Below, in pieces: positions 1 to 7,771 of a stretch of DNA of 64,000 bases. This DNA comes from Rhizobium skierniewicense (lineage in GTDB: Bacteria; Pseudomonadota; Alphaproteobacteria; Rhizobiales; Rhizobiaceae). A program made the position numbers and the translations under genes. The first letter of the stretch is position 1. Every line of letters starts with the position of its first letter. Where the stretch lies: contig NZ_JACIDV010000012.1 of the NCBI RefSeq assembly GCF_014196515.1, positions 62,001 through 126,000 on the forward strand, in the 5' to 3' direction. Below the pieces are notes generated by a model. It made no database searches, had not been told where the DNA came from, and saw nothing but the letters and a program-made list of their open reading frames with translations.

Positions 1-1434
1 GTTGAGCGCTCTGTCACGGGGTGCGATGACCTGCTGAAGATCGAACCAGACATAGCCTTCGCGACCGATGTTGACGGCGGGCGCATCGACGCCCTGTTCA
101 GCCTTGAAAACCTCGGCGACGAGTTCGGATGTTGGCAAGCCTTCGACGGGGTTGCCCTTTTCATCCTGTCCATTGGCATCGACGGCGTTCACGGTGACAG
201 TCTTAAGGTTCAGTTGTGTCGCGGCGTCCGTCAGCGACGAACCACCGCCACGCAGATCTTCGTAACGGTCGTGAACGGCGTTCATTTCTTCGGCCGCCTT
301 GGTGGTCGCGAGGTTTGTGCGAATTTCTTCCTTCGCCTCGTCCAACGTCTTCATGCTTTCGTTCTTGATGCCGGTTACGCGCAGGATGACCGGACCGAAT
401 GAGCCATCGACGACAGGTGAAACGCCACCATCCTTCTGGATGGCGAAGGCGGCTTCTGCGACGGACTGGTCTGGAACCGTGTCTTTTGTGAATTCGCCAA
501 GTGTCACATCGGCAGGCTGTTTGCCCTGATCTTTCACCACCTGATCATACGTGGTCGTGCCAGCGCGGATCTGTGCGGCAGCGGCCTCGGCCATTTCCTT
601 GTCCGAAAACGTCAGCTGTTCAATCGTACGGCGTCCCGCTGTCCGGAAGTTGTCTTTGTTGCCTTCGTAATAATCGGAAATCTGCTGGTCGGTAATCGCA
701 CCCTGATCGGCAATGTCGCTCGGCTCGAGCTTCACGTAGCTGAACTTGCGATACTCCGGCGCACGATACTTGTCCTTGTTCTTTTCAAACCATGCGGCCA
801 GCACATCGTCAGCCGGCGCCTTGACCGGATCAATGTTGGCGTTGGAGAGAAGAATATAGTCGATGGAGCGCTGCTCGTCGCGATACTGCTTCAACGCATC
901 AACGAGGACCTGCGGCGGCTTGAAGCCATCGGACACGGCGTCAACGATCTGGCCACGCACGGCAACCTTGCTGCGTTCCTTGACGTAATCGTCTTCATTG
1001 AACCCAGCACCGCGTAACCGCTGGCTGAACAGGTTACGGTCGAACTGGCCAGTGGGCGACTTGAAGGACGGGTCTTCCGAAATCAGTGTCGCCAGACGGT
1101 CTTCTGAAAGACCCAGGTTCATCTTGGATGCCAGTTCGTCGAGAGCGGCACCGGCGGCGAGCTGGCTGAAGACCTGACGGTCGAGGCCGAACGCCTTGGC
1201 CTGCTCTGTCGTCAACCGTGTCCCGAACTGGCGACCGACATCGGCCATCTGGCGCTGGTAGGCGAAACGGTACTCGTTGGGAGAGACGGTCTGATCACCG
1301 ACCGTCATCACGGAATGTGAGTTGCTCGTCACCAGAGATGCGGAAACGCCCCACACGCCGAAGGACAGGACGAGGAGCAAAAGAAGAATTTTTGCCGCCA
1401 GGGTACGAGAAGCACTTCTCAGAGAATCGAGCAT
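1..1434 (-). CDS. ppiD: Peptidyl-prolyl cis-trans isomerase PpiD (SurA_N/PPIC type), C-terminus beyond window
   Basis: Reading the minus strand from the ATG at 1434 gives 478 open codons that run off the left edge, so the C-terminus is missing. The N-terminus (MLDSLRSASRTLAAKILLLL) is a short basic cytoplasmic segment followed by one membrane anchor at about residues 14-34. A SurA_N-like chaperone region follows, and a parvulin-type rotamase domain lies in the second half, including a stretch that reads TLGEFTKDTVPDQSVAEAAF. PpiD is known as an inner-membrane-anchored periplasmic chaperone/PPIase that helps outer-membrane proteins leave the Sec translocon. The size and order of the parts fit PpiD better than soluble SurA. 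A terminator at 1656-1685 separates it from the small ORFs upstream on the same strand. Family is secure; the exact role here is inferred. Confidence 0.88.
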   Translation of the reverse strand, partial: MLDSLRSASRTLAAKILLLLLVLSFGVWGVSASLVTSNSHSVMTVGDQTVSPNEYRFAYQRQMADVGRQFGTRLTTEQAKAFGLDRQVFSQLAAGAALDELASKMNLGLSEDRLATLISEDPSFKSPTGQFDRNLFSQRLRGAGFNEDDYVKERSKVAVRGQIVDAVSDGFKPPQVLVDALKQYRDEQRSIDYILLSNANIDPVKAPADDVLAAWFEKNKDKYRAPEYRKFSYVKLEPSDIADQGAITDQQISDYYEGNKDNFRTAGRRTIEQLTFSDKEMAEAAAAQIRAGTTTYDQVVKDQGKQPADVTLGEFTKDTVPDQSVAEAAFAIQKDGGVSPVVDGSFGPVILRVTGIKNESMKTLDEAKEEIRTNLATTKAAEEMNAVHDRYEDLRGGGSSLTDAATQLNLKTVTVNAVDANGQDEKGNPVEGLPTSELVAEVFKAEQGVDAPAVNIGREGYVWFDLQQVIAPRDRALN

Positions 1435-1655
1435 CGTTATGCAAACCTCACAATATTCGCCCGTTACGCCGGGTCTGTGCGGCTTCCTTAAATCAATCCG
1501 CTTTGAAATTGAAGGCTAAATTCCGCTGAAAAGCGCGCATTGCCAAACGATGACGTGAGATTTTGCCAGGTAATGCGGATCTTGCGGCAACCCTTACCTG
1601 ACAGGCGTGATGGAGGTCGCGAAAGGCGGGCGATCCCTCGCCGATTGGTGGGAAC

Positions 1656-1685
1656 AAAAAAGCCGCCTCTCTGTCGGGCGGCTTT
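1656..1685 (-). terminator. Rho-independent terminator downstream of the small-ORF cluster
   Basis: On the minus strand the stem AAAGCCGCC / GGCGGCTTT has a 9-base loop and runs directly into a T6 tract. It lies 43 bases after the stop of the 44-residue ORF at 1728-1862, so it would end that transcript before ppiD. Confidence 0.75.
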
Positions 1686-1727
1686 CGTATCATGACGACG
1701 TTTAATGGGGTAATCGCGGTCTCTGCA

Positions 1728-1862
1728 TCAGAACAACTTCGAGCGATCCAGCAGGATCTTGAAATCCTCGTCTTCCTTGCGAGTTTCCGATACGACGGAA
1801 ATGAAGGAGGCGACGAACATGATGCTAATGAGGGCTGCCAGCAAGGTTAATGTCGTAACCAT
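1728..1862 (-). CDS. Small single-pass membrane protein (44 aa), function unknown
   Basis: This ORF is below the usual 60-residue cut-off. It reads MVTTLTLLAALISIMFVASF at the N-terminus, one hydrophobic segment at about residues 3-24. A short charged tail (SETRKEDEDFK, then ILLDRSKLF) follows. The ATG at 1862 is preceded on the minus strand by GGAG with nine bases of spacing, a good ribosome-binding site. A rho-independent terminator lies 43 bases downstream. It is the last of three similarly small membrane ORFs on this strand (also 1905-2084 and 2226-2330). The combination of RBS, membrane segment and terminator supports a real gene. I do not recognise a family and propose no function. Confidence 0.6.
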   Translation of the reverse strand: MVTTLTLLAALISIMFVASFISVVSETRKEDEDFKILLDRSKLF

Positions 1863-1904
1863 AGTATTCAACTCCGGAGTTGAACGTCTACCCCTCCCGC
1901 CCTA

Positions 1905-2084
1905 TCAGTAATAGTTTGTGTACTGAGAGCGAGATGTAAGCTGTGGGAAGTCAGGACCATTGTCTTGCGGCTTCTGACCGTAAAGGCTGAACGTCGTTGC
2001 TACCATCGCGATAACCAACATTGTCCATGCCGTGCTGATCACGCCGATTTTGGAAGACGTAGACTGATTTACTTTTGTAAACAT
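1905..2084 (-). CDS. Small membrane protein (59 aa), function unknown
   Basis: The ATG at 2084 follows AAAGGAA with about seven bases of spacing on the minus strand. The product has a polar N-terminus (MFTKVNQSTSSK), one hydrophobic segment at about residues 13-35 (VISTAWTMLVIAMVATTF), and a polar tail rich in Gln, Asn, Pro and Tyr that ends in QYTNYY. The tail would be periplasmic if the N-terminus is cytoplasmic. It is the middle member of a run of three tiny membrane ORFs, separated from the next by 42 bases. I know no family for it. The RBS and membrane segment make it more likely real than chance. Confidence 0.58.
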   Translation of the reverse strand: MFTKVNQSTSSKIGVISTAWTMLVIAMVATTFSLYGQKPQDNGPDFPQLTSRSQYTNYY

Positions 2085-2225
2085 GTGTTCGTTCCTTTAA
2101 CTGCGATCTGAACGCGTGATCTTTGATCCAGTTCCGCGTTATTGTTAAAAATCGATTAGCATTTCGCCTGTGAAGCGTTGTTGAATGCTTCGTTCATCTG
2201 GTGTTCAGAAAATTGGCAGTTCACG

Positions 2226-2330
2226 TCAATCCATGAAGACATATTCAACGACGAGGGATGTCGCGATTGTCAGGATCATCATGAACACCAGCATTTCCAT
2301 CTCCGATTGGGCGACGTGCCCGTTTGCCAT
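2226..2330 (-). CDS. Small single-pass membrane protein (34 aa), function unknown
   Basis: The ATG at 2330 is preceded by AAAGG with about nine bases of spacing on the minus strand. The 34 residues begin MANGHVAQSEMEMLVFMMIL and continue with one hydrophobic segment ending near VVEYVFMD. It is the first of three tiny membrane ORFs in a row and diverges from coaD, with 163 bases between the two starts. At this length the chance of a spurious ORF is considerable. The RBS and the matching character of its two neighbours are the support. Confidence 0.42.
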   Translation of the reverse strand: MANGHVAQSEMEMLVFMMILTIATSLVVEYVFMD

Positions 2331-2425
2331 TCGATGAGACCTTTATAACGACCTGCCTTGAAGCCGCGCTGAACAGGGTATTCATGTGATGTTCACCCGC
2401 CGATTTCGGCTTTCGAGTACATCCT

Positions 2426-2444
2426 CCGGTCTTGCGAAGACCGG
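2426..2444. other. Perfect 8-bp hairpin in the coaD upstream region
   Basis: CCGGTCTT and AAGACCGG are separated by GCG. No T-tract follows on either strand, so it is not a normal terminator. It sits 50 bases before the coaD start and could be in its 5' leader or be a protein site. Confidence 0.5.
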
Positions 2445-2493
2445 CCTTCCATGACAAAAGGCGGCACAACCAACGTTCAGTATCGGGAGCGAT

Positions 2494-3012
2494 ATGACGA
2501 TTGCCTTTTACCCCGGATCATTCGATCCGATGACCAACGGACATCTGGATGTGTTGATCCAGTCGCTCAACGTTGCGTCGCAGGTGATCGTTGCCATCGG
2601 TATTCATCCCGGCAAGGCGCCGATGTTCAGCTTCGAGGAGAGGGCAGACCTCATTCGTCTTTCCCTAGCTCATGCGCTGCCAAACGCCATGGAGCGACTG
2701 CGTGTCGTGTCCTTCGCCAATCTGGTGGTGGATGCTGCTCGCGAACACGCCGCCACACTCCTCGTTCGCGGGCTGCGGGACGGCACTGATCTGGATTACG
2801 AAATGCAGATGGCGGGCATGAACAGGCAGATGGCACCTGATATCCAGACCGTCTTTCTACCTGCCGGAACAGCGTCGCGGCCCATTACCGCCACATTGGT
2901 TCGTCAGATCGCAGCAATGGGCGGTAATGTGGAGGCTTTTGTGCCGAAAGCCGTGTTGCAAGCCCTCAACAGCAAGCTGAGCCCCCGTCTCAGTGATAAT
3001 TCTGGAGCCTAA
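2494..3012 (+). CDS. coaD: Phosphopantetheine adenylyltransferase
   Basis: CoaD transfers AMP from ATP to 4'-phosphopantetheine, the penultimate step of coenzyme A synthesis in the cytoplasm. The 172-residue product opens with [17 protein letters not shown], which holds the nucleotidyltransferase T/HxGH motif at residues 14-17. The downstream [21 protein letters not shown] region and [12 protein letters not shown] near the C-terminus correspond to further substrate- and ATP-binding segments of the family. Length is slightly above the usual 160-165. The ATG follows GGGAG. The gene ends four bases before the next start (3017), and the stop codon is interleaved with the next gene's RBS, so it is probably cotranscribed with the cyclophilins. 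Confidence 0.97.
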   Translation: MTIAFYPGSFDPMTNGHLDVLIQSLNVASQVIVAIGIHPGKAPMFSFEERADLIRLSLAHALPNAMERLRVVSFANLVVDAAREHAATLLVRGLRDGTDLDYEMQMAGMNRQMAPDIQTVFLPAGTASRPITATLVRQIAAMGGNVEAFVPKAVLQALNSKLSPRLSDNSGA

Positions 3013-3016
3013 TCCA

Positions 3017-3586
3017 ATGAAACTGCTTCGATTTGCCTTCGCAGGCGCTCTGTTCGTCAGCGCCATCGCCGCCAGCACCATCGCTTCTGCTGCCGAATTC
3101 CTGACGATTCAGCTAAAAGACGGGCCCGTTGTCATCCAGCTCATGCCGGAAGTCGCACCGAAGCATGTGGCGCAGATCAAGGCGCTCGCCGAAAAGGGCG
3201 CTTACGATAATGTTGCGTTTCACCGTGTCATTCCCGGCTTCATGGCCCAGACGGGTGACGTGCAGTACGGCAATATGAGCAAGTCGTTCAATGCCCAGCG
3301 CGCAGGCACCGGTGGTTCCGATCTGCCGGACCTTCCCGCCGAATTCTCGAAAACGCCATTCGAGCGCGGCACCGTGGGCATGGCCCGCTCGCAGAGCCCC
3401 AACTCCGCCAACTCGCAGTTCTTCATCATGTTCGATCAGGGGTCGTTCCTGAACGGGCAATATACCGTCGTCGGCAAGGTCGTGTCCGGCATGGAATTCG
3501 TTGACAAGATCAAGAAGGGGCAGGGCGGCAACGGCGAAGTTTCCGATCCCGACCGCATGGTCAAAGTTACCGTCGGCAAGAAATAA
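3017..3586 (+). CDS. ppiA: Periplasmic cyclophilin-type peptidyl-prolyl isomerase
   Basis: Cyclophilins catalyse cis-trans isomerisation of prolyl peptide bonds. The start at 3017 is chosen over the longer frame because GGAG (3004-3007) has nine bases of spacing and the resulting N-terminus (MKLLRFAFAGALFVSAIAAS) is a signal peptide with an ASA cleavage site at residues 23-25. The cyclophilin core is intact: FHRVIPGFMAQTGD, and MARSQSPNSANSQFFIMF. The mature form would act in the periplasm. The next gene encodes a paralogue without a signal peptide, so the pair covers periplasm and cytoplasm. The symbol is by analogy with E. coli. Confidence 0.93.
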   Translation: MKLLRFAFAGALFVSAIAASTIASAAEFLTIQLKDGPVVIQLMPEVAPKHVAQIKALAEKGAYDNVAFHRVIPGFMAQTGDVQYGNMSKSFNAQRAGTGGSDLPDLPAEFSKTPFERGTVGMARSQSPNSANSQFFIMFDQGSFLNGQYTVVGKVVSGMEFVDKIKKGQGGNGEVSDPDRMVKVTVGKK

Positions 3587-3621
3587 AACCGGGCGGATGC
3601 CCACGTAAAAGGAGAGACACC

Positions 3622-4131
3622 ATGGCCGAGATCAAAGATCCGGAAAACACCCTCATCATGGAAACGACGACCGGCAAGGTCGTCATCCAGCTTATGCCGG
3701 AAGTGGCCCCTGGCCACGTTGCACGCATCAAGGAACTGGTTTCCGAACAGGCCTATGACGGCGTCGTATTCCACCGCGTCATCACCGATTTCATGGCGCA
3801 GACCGGCGACGTGAAATTCGGCAAGAAAGGTTCGGAAAGCTTCAACCCGTCGCGTGCTGGCATGGGCGGTTCCGAAAAGCCTGATCTTCAGGCTGAATTC
3901 TCCGCCATTCCGCACGTTCGTGGCACATGCTCGATGGCACGTTCGCAAAGCCCGAACTCCGCCAACTCGCAGTTCTTCATCTGCTTTACCGACAGCCCAT
4001 GGCTGAACAAGCAGTACACGGTCTGGGGTCAGGTCATCGAGGGCATGGAAGCCATCGACAAGATCAAGCGCGGCGAGCCTGTCAAGGACCCGGATTCCAT
4101 CATCTCCATCCGCCTTGCTTCTGCAGCCTGA
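3622..4131 (+). CDS. ppiB: Cytoplasmic cyclophilin-type peptidyl-prolyl isomerase
   Basis: This 169-residue protein has the same cyclophilin core as its upstream neighbour (FHRVITDFMAQTGD, SMARSQSPNSANSQFFICF) but no signal peptide, so it should fold proteins in the cytoplasm. The ATG follows AAAGGAGA with good spacing. The two genes are 35 bases apart and look like a tandem duplication with divided location. A strong terminator (4153-4184) closes the unit. Confidence 0.94.
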   Translation: MAEIKDPENTLIMETTTGKVVIQLMPEVAPGHVARIKELVSEQAYDGVVFHRVITDFMAQTGDVKFGKKGSESFNPSRAGMGGSEKPDLQAEFSAIPHVRGTCSMARSQSPNSANSQFFICFTDSPWLNKQYTVWGQVIEGMEAIDKIKRGEPVKDPDSIISIRLASAA

Positions 4132-4152
4132 GCGTAGGATATAGAGATCCAG

Positions 4153-4184
4153 CCCGCCTCGCAGGTCCCTGCGGGGCGGGTTTT
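4153..4184 (+). terminator. Rho-independent terminator after the coaD-cyclophilin unit
   Basis: CCCGCCTCGCAGG pairs with CCTGCGGGGCGGG (one mismatch region near the middle) and is followed by TTTT. It separates the coaD-ppi unit from queA, which begins 20 bases later. Confidence 0.85.
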
Positions 4185-4204
4185 GATATTCAAGAGCCCC
4201 CATC

Positions 4205-5287
4205 ATGCGTGTAGACCTGTTCGACTTCGACCTTCCTGACGACAATATCGCACTTCGCCCGGCCAATCCGCGCGACAGTGCACGCCTGCTTGTGGTCGAT
4301 CCGAACATTGGCCGCAGGACGGACCATCAGGTTTTCGATCTCCCGGGCTTCCTGAAACCGGGCGATGCGCTCGTCTTCAACGACACACGCGTCATTCCAG
4401 CCCAGCTTGAAGGCGTGCGTCTTCGCGAGGGCGCACCGGAAACTGCCGTTTCCGCCACGCTGCATATGCGGGCCGACGCCAGTCGCTGGAAGGCTTTTGT
4501 CCGGCCCGGCAAGCGCATCAAACGGGGCGACCGCATCCGCTTCGGCTACGAGCGCGACAATGCCTGTGGTCTTGCCTTTCTAGAGGCAACCGTCGAGGAG
4601 AAGGGCGAGGAGGGCGAGATCACCCTGCTGTTTGACGTCTCCGGCCCGGTGCTGGATGAGGCCATTGCCTCCGTCGGCCACATCCCATTGCCACCTTACA
4701 TCGCTGCCAAGCGTCCTGAAGACGCGCAGGACCAGACGGACTATCAGACCATCTATGCCCGCGAAAAAGGTGCCGTCGCGGCCCCTACGGCAGGCCTGCA
4801 TTTCACGCCCGCTCTGTTCGAAGCCCTGGATGCAGCCGGTATCGAGCGACACTTTCTGACGTTGCATGTGGGAGCTGGTACGTTTCTTCCCGTCAAGGCT
4901 GACGATACGGAGGAGCACAAGATGCATCTCGAGATCGGCTACGTCTCCGAGGAAACGGCGGCCAGGTTGAATGCCGTCAAGGCGAGGGGCGGGCGCATCG
5001 TCTGCGTCGGTACCACATCGCTTCGGCTGATCGAGAGTGCGGCTGCCGACGATGGCCAGATCAAGTCGTGGTCGGGTGCCACCGGTATCTTCATCACGCC
5101 GGGTTATCGCTTCAAGGCGGTCGATATTCTGATGACCAATTTTCATCTGCCGAAATCCACGCTGTTCATGCTGGTGTCGGCATTCTGCGGACTGGACACG
5201 ATGCGTGAGGCCTATGCCCATGCGATTGCGACCGGTTACCGTTTCTATTCCTATGGCGATTCAAGCCTTCTGTTCCGGAAAAACTGA
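4205..5287 (+). CDS. queA: S-adenosylmethionine:tRNA ribosyltransferase-isomerase
   Basis: QueA moves the ribosyl part of SAM onto 7-aminomethyl-7-deazaguanine in tRNA to make epoxyqueuosine. The 360-residue product has the family start ([20 protein letters not shown]), the [11 protein letters not shown] segment, the [11 protein letters not shown] motif, [10 protein letters not shown], and the C-terminal [19 protein letters not shown]. It overlaps tgt by one base (TGATG), so the two queuosine steps are translationally coupled; Tgt acts before QueA. Length is typical. Confidence 0.97.
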   Translation: MRVDLFDFDLPDDNIALRPANPRDSARLLVVDPNIGRRTDHQVFDLPGFLKPGDALVFNDTRVIPAQLEGVRLREGAPETAVSATLHMRADASRWKAFVRPGKRIKRGDRIRFGYERDNACGLAFLEATVEEKGEEGEITLLFDVSGPVLDEAIASVGHIPLPPYIAAKRPEDAQDQTDYQTIYAREKGAVAAPTAGLHFTPALFEALDAAGIERHFLTLHVGAGTFLPVKADDTEEHKMHLEIGYVSEETAARLNAVKARGGRIVCVGTTSLRLIESAAADDGQIKSWSGATGIFITPGYRFKAVDILMTNFHLPKSTLFMLVSAFCGLDTMREAYAHAIATGYRFYSYGDSSLLFRKN

Positions 5288-6417
5288 TGCAAGAGAACTT
5301 TACCTTCACCCTCAAAAAAACCGATGGTGGCGCGCGCCTCGGTGAAGTCGCCATGCCACGCGGTGCCATCCGCACGCCAGCCTTCATGCCGGTGGGCACC
5401 GTTGGAACCGTCAAGGCCATGTATCTGGATCAGGTGCGGGAACTCGGCGCCGATGTTATCTTGGGTAACACCTATCACCTGATGCTGCGTCCCGGCCCCG
5501 AGCGGATTCAACGCCTTGGTGGTCTGCATGAGCTGATTCGCTGGCCGCATCCGATCCTGACCGATAGCGGCGGATTCCAGGTCATGTCTCTTTCCGGCCT
5601 GCGCAAGTTGGATGAAAAGGGCGTGACGTTCAAAAGCCATGTGGATGGATCGCTGCACCACATGTCGCCGGAACGCTCCATCGAAATTCAGGGCATGCTG
5701 GATTCTGACATCCAGATGCAGCTGGACGAATGCATTGCTCTGCCTGCCGAGCGTAAGGAGATCGAGCGCGCCATGGAAATGTCGCTGCGCTGGGCAGAGC
5801 GCTGCCGTGTCGCCTTTGGCGAGCAGAAGGGCAAGGCGATGTTCGGCATCGTGCAGGGCGGAGATCAGCCGGATCTGCGCATACGCTCGGCAGAAGGCCT
5901 GAAACAGCTCGACCTCAAGGGCTATGCTGTCGGCGGTCTTGCCGTGGGCGAGCCGCAAGACGTGATGCTGGCCATGCTGGAAACGACGCTTCCGGTTCTG
6001 CCGACCGAAAAGCCGCGTTACCTGATGGGCGTTGGCACACCGGACGATATCTTGAAATCGGTCGCACGTGGTATCGATATGTTCGACTGCGTCATGCCGA
6101 CACGGTCCGGTCGCCATGGTCTGGCCTTTACAAGGCGTGGCCGCGTCAATATCCGCAATGCCCGCCACGCCGAAGATATGCGGCCGCTGGACGACCAGTC
6201 GAATTGCCCGGCATCGCGCGATTACTCCCGCGCCTACCTGCACCACTTGTCGCGCTCCAACGAGGCGCTGGGCGGCATGCTTCTGTCCTGGCACAACCTG
6301 GCCTATTATCAGGAGCTGATGCAGGGGATCCGCAAATCCATAGAAGAAGGCCGCTTTGCGGATTTCTACGCCGAGACCATTGAAATGTGGGCGAAAGGCG
6401 ATATCGATCGCCTCTGA
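5287..6417 (+). CDS. tgt: tRNA-guanine transglycosylase with a degenerate zinc site
   Basis: Tgt exchanges guanine-34 for preQ1 in the GUN anticodons of Asp, Asn, His and Tyr tRNAs. The 376-residue sequence keeps the catalytic and substrate regions: [27 protein letters not shown] and [12 protein letters not shown]. The C-terminal zinc site of bacterial Tgt is Cys-X-Cys-X2-Cys plus a His 31 residues after the first Cys. Here an ungapped alignment to my recollection of the E. coli sequence gives Ser305, Cys307, Ser310 and His336, so two of three cysteines are serine. The flanking residues ([11 protein letters not shown]) are fully conserved, so this is substitution rather than misalignment. The gene is coupled to queA and is the only tgt in the window. 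Function is very likely retained. Confidence 0.96.
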   Translation: MQENFTFTLKKTDGGARLGEVAMPRGAIRTPAFMPVGTVGTVKAMYLDQVRELGADVILGNTYHLMLRPGPERIQRLGGLHELIRWPHPILTDSGGFQVMSLSGLRKLDEKGVTFKSHVDGSLHHMSPERSIEIQGMLDSDIQMQLDECIALPAERKEIERAMEMSLRWAERCRVAFGEQKGKAMFGIVQGGDQPDLRIRSAEGLKQLDLKGYAVGGLAVGEPQDVMLAMLETTLPVLPTEKPRYLMGVGTPDDILKSVARGIDMFDCVMPTRSGRHGLAFTRRGRVNIRNARHAEDMRPLDDQSNCPASRDYSRAYLHHLSRSNEALGGMLLSWHNLAYYQELMQGIRKSIEEGRFADFYAETIEMWAKGDIDRL

Positions 6418-6439
6418 TGTCTAGAGGGATCGAACGGAT

Positions 6440-7588
6440 TTGCTGACCGCGCCTTATGTGCTTTTTCGCGATGATACGACCGGCACGGTAACGCTGTTTA
6501 CTGAGCCGGATGAGCTTATCGTCGCGAATGAGGTGGAGGAGTTCTTTCCGGCGCTGGAGCGGATGCAGACCGCGCGTGCCGGGGGGAAATATCTTGCCGG
6601 TTACATGTCCTATGAGGCGGGCTATCTCTTCGAGAAAAAGCTGGCACCGCTGGTAAGGACGAAGCGCGATGTGCCGTTGCTGTGCTTTGGCGTGTTCGCG
6701 TCACCAGCCAGTGATGTCGAGCAGGCGAGCCCCGGTCCACTCATCGATGCAGACGACTTTCTTAGCGACATTAAACCCGGATGGACGCTCGACGAATACA
6801 GCTCGCAATTTGCAAGGCTGCACCAGCATCTGCGGCAGGGAGATTGCTATCAAGCCAACCTGACGATGCCTGTCAACGCCCACTGGAACGGTGATCCTCT
6901 CGCGGCATTCTGGTCGCTGATATCCAGGCAGCCGGTGAAATATGGCGCGCTTGTCGATCTGGGTGGCCCCATGATCCTGTCGCGTTCGCCAGAATTGTTT
7001 TTCTCAGTGAGGGATGGCTGGATCGAAACGCATCCTATGAAGGGTACTGTCAGGCGTGGCGGCTCACCAGCGCAAGACGCCGCATTGATTGCCGACATGC
7101 TGAAGGACGAAAAAACGCTCGCCGAAAACCGTATGATCGTTGATCTCTTGCGCAATGATATTTCACGAATCACAGAAGTCGGCACGCTGGACGTTCCGAA
7201 GCTCTTCGAGATCGAGACGTATCCCACCGTGCATCAGATGGTCAGTCATGTGAGGGCCAAGCTTTTGCCCGGTCTGGTAATCGAGGATATTTTCGCTGCG
7301 CTCTTTCCCTGCGGCTCGATCACGGGTGCGCCGAAGATGCGCGCGATGGAAATCCTGAACGACCTGGAGATTGGTCCACGCAATGTCTATTGCGGTGCCA
7401 TTGGCATGATTTCACCCGATGGAGACATGCGTTTCTCGGTGGCAATCCGCACCATCACGCTGTTTGAGAACGGCACTGCCACTTTCAATGTCGGCGGCGG
7501 GATCGTGTTCGATTCGGTTGCTGATGCGGAATATGAGGAATGCCTGTTGAAGGCGAAGTTCGCGACAGGTGACAGGCGGCTGGTCTAG
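6440..7588 (+). CDS. pabB: Aminodeoxychorismate synthase component I
   Basis: PabB aminates chorismate to 4-amino-4-deoxychorismate for folate synthesis, using ammonia from a glutaminase partner that is not in this window. The family shows in the C-terminal chorismate-binding domain: LRQGDCYQANLTMPV, HPMKGTVRRGG, DLLRNDISR, FPCGSITGAPKMRAMEI and FNVGGGIV. The lysine of PMKGT (Lys201) is the residue that distinguishes PabB from anthranilate synthase TrpE, which has alanine there. The frame starts at a TTG (6440) about ten bases after GAGGG; an in-frame GTG at 6458 is the alternative. It lies 22 bases after tgt and may be cotranscribed. Confidence 0.92.
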   Translation: MLTAPYVLFRDDTTGTVTLFTEPDELIVANEVEEFFPALERMQTARAGGKYLAGYMSYEAGYLFEKKLAPLVRTKRDVPLLCFGVFASPASDVEQASPGPLIDADDFLSDIKPGWTLDEYSSQFARLHQHLRQGDCYQANLTMPVNAHWNGDPLAAFWSLISRQPVKYGALVDLGGPMILSRSPELFFSVRDGWIETHPMKGTVRRGGSPAQDAALIADMLKDEKTLAENRMIVDLLRNDISRITEVGTLDVPKLFEIETYPTVHQMVSHVRAKLLPGLVIEDIFAALFPCGSITGAPKMRAMEILNDLEIGPRNVYCGAIGMISPDGDMRFSVAIRTITLFENGTATFNVGGGIVFDSVADAEYEECLLKAKFATGDRRLV

Positions 7589-7624
7589 AGTATTGGCTAA
7601 ACCGATGGCCCTGCATGCACCGTG

Positions 7625-7659
7625 AACGTCATCCGCGGGACAAGCCCGAGGATGACGTT
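7625..7659. repeat. Palindromic intergenic element between convergent pabB and frmA
   Basis: AACGTCATCC (7625-7634) is the perfect inverse of GGATGACGTT (7650-7659), with an inner GGG/CCC stem in the loop. The sequence resembles the GTCATCC...GGATGAC palindromes scattered between genes in many alphaproteobacteria. It could act as a bidirectional terminator but has no T-tract. Confidence 0.6.
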
Positions 7660-7755
7660 GAGGTTGCTTTGCTCCTCACGCCTTTTCGGCAAGAAAGGAA
7701 TGGCCTTTCCCAATAGCAGCGTCCTCCGGCGCATGGCACCGAGGGATGATTTTGG

Positions 7756-7771
7756 TTGATTGATCAATCAA
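7756..7771. other. 16-bp perfect palindrome overlapping the frmA stop codon
   Basis: TTGATTGATCAATCAA is a perfect palindrome. Its right part contains the stop codon of frmA (minus strand, 7768-7770). It has the look of a TetR-type operator, yet no promoter or regulator gene is near. It may also be chance or part of the mRNA 3' end. Confidence 0.4.

Noticed and set aside
1493-1693. 66-codon minus-strand frame across the terminator before ppiD
   Set aside because: It spans a rho-independent terminator and has no RBS or protein-like features.
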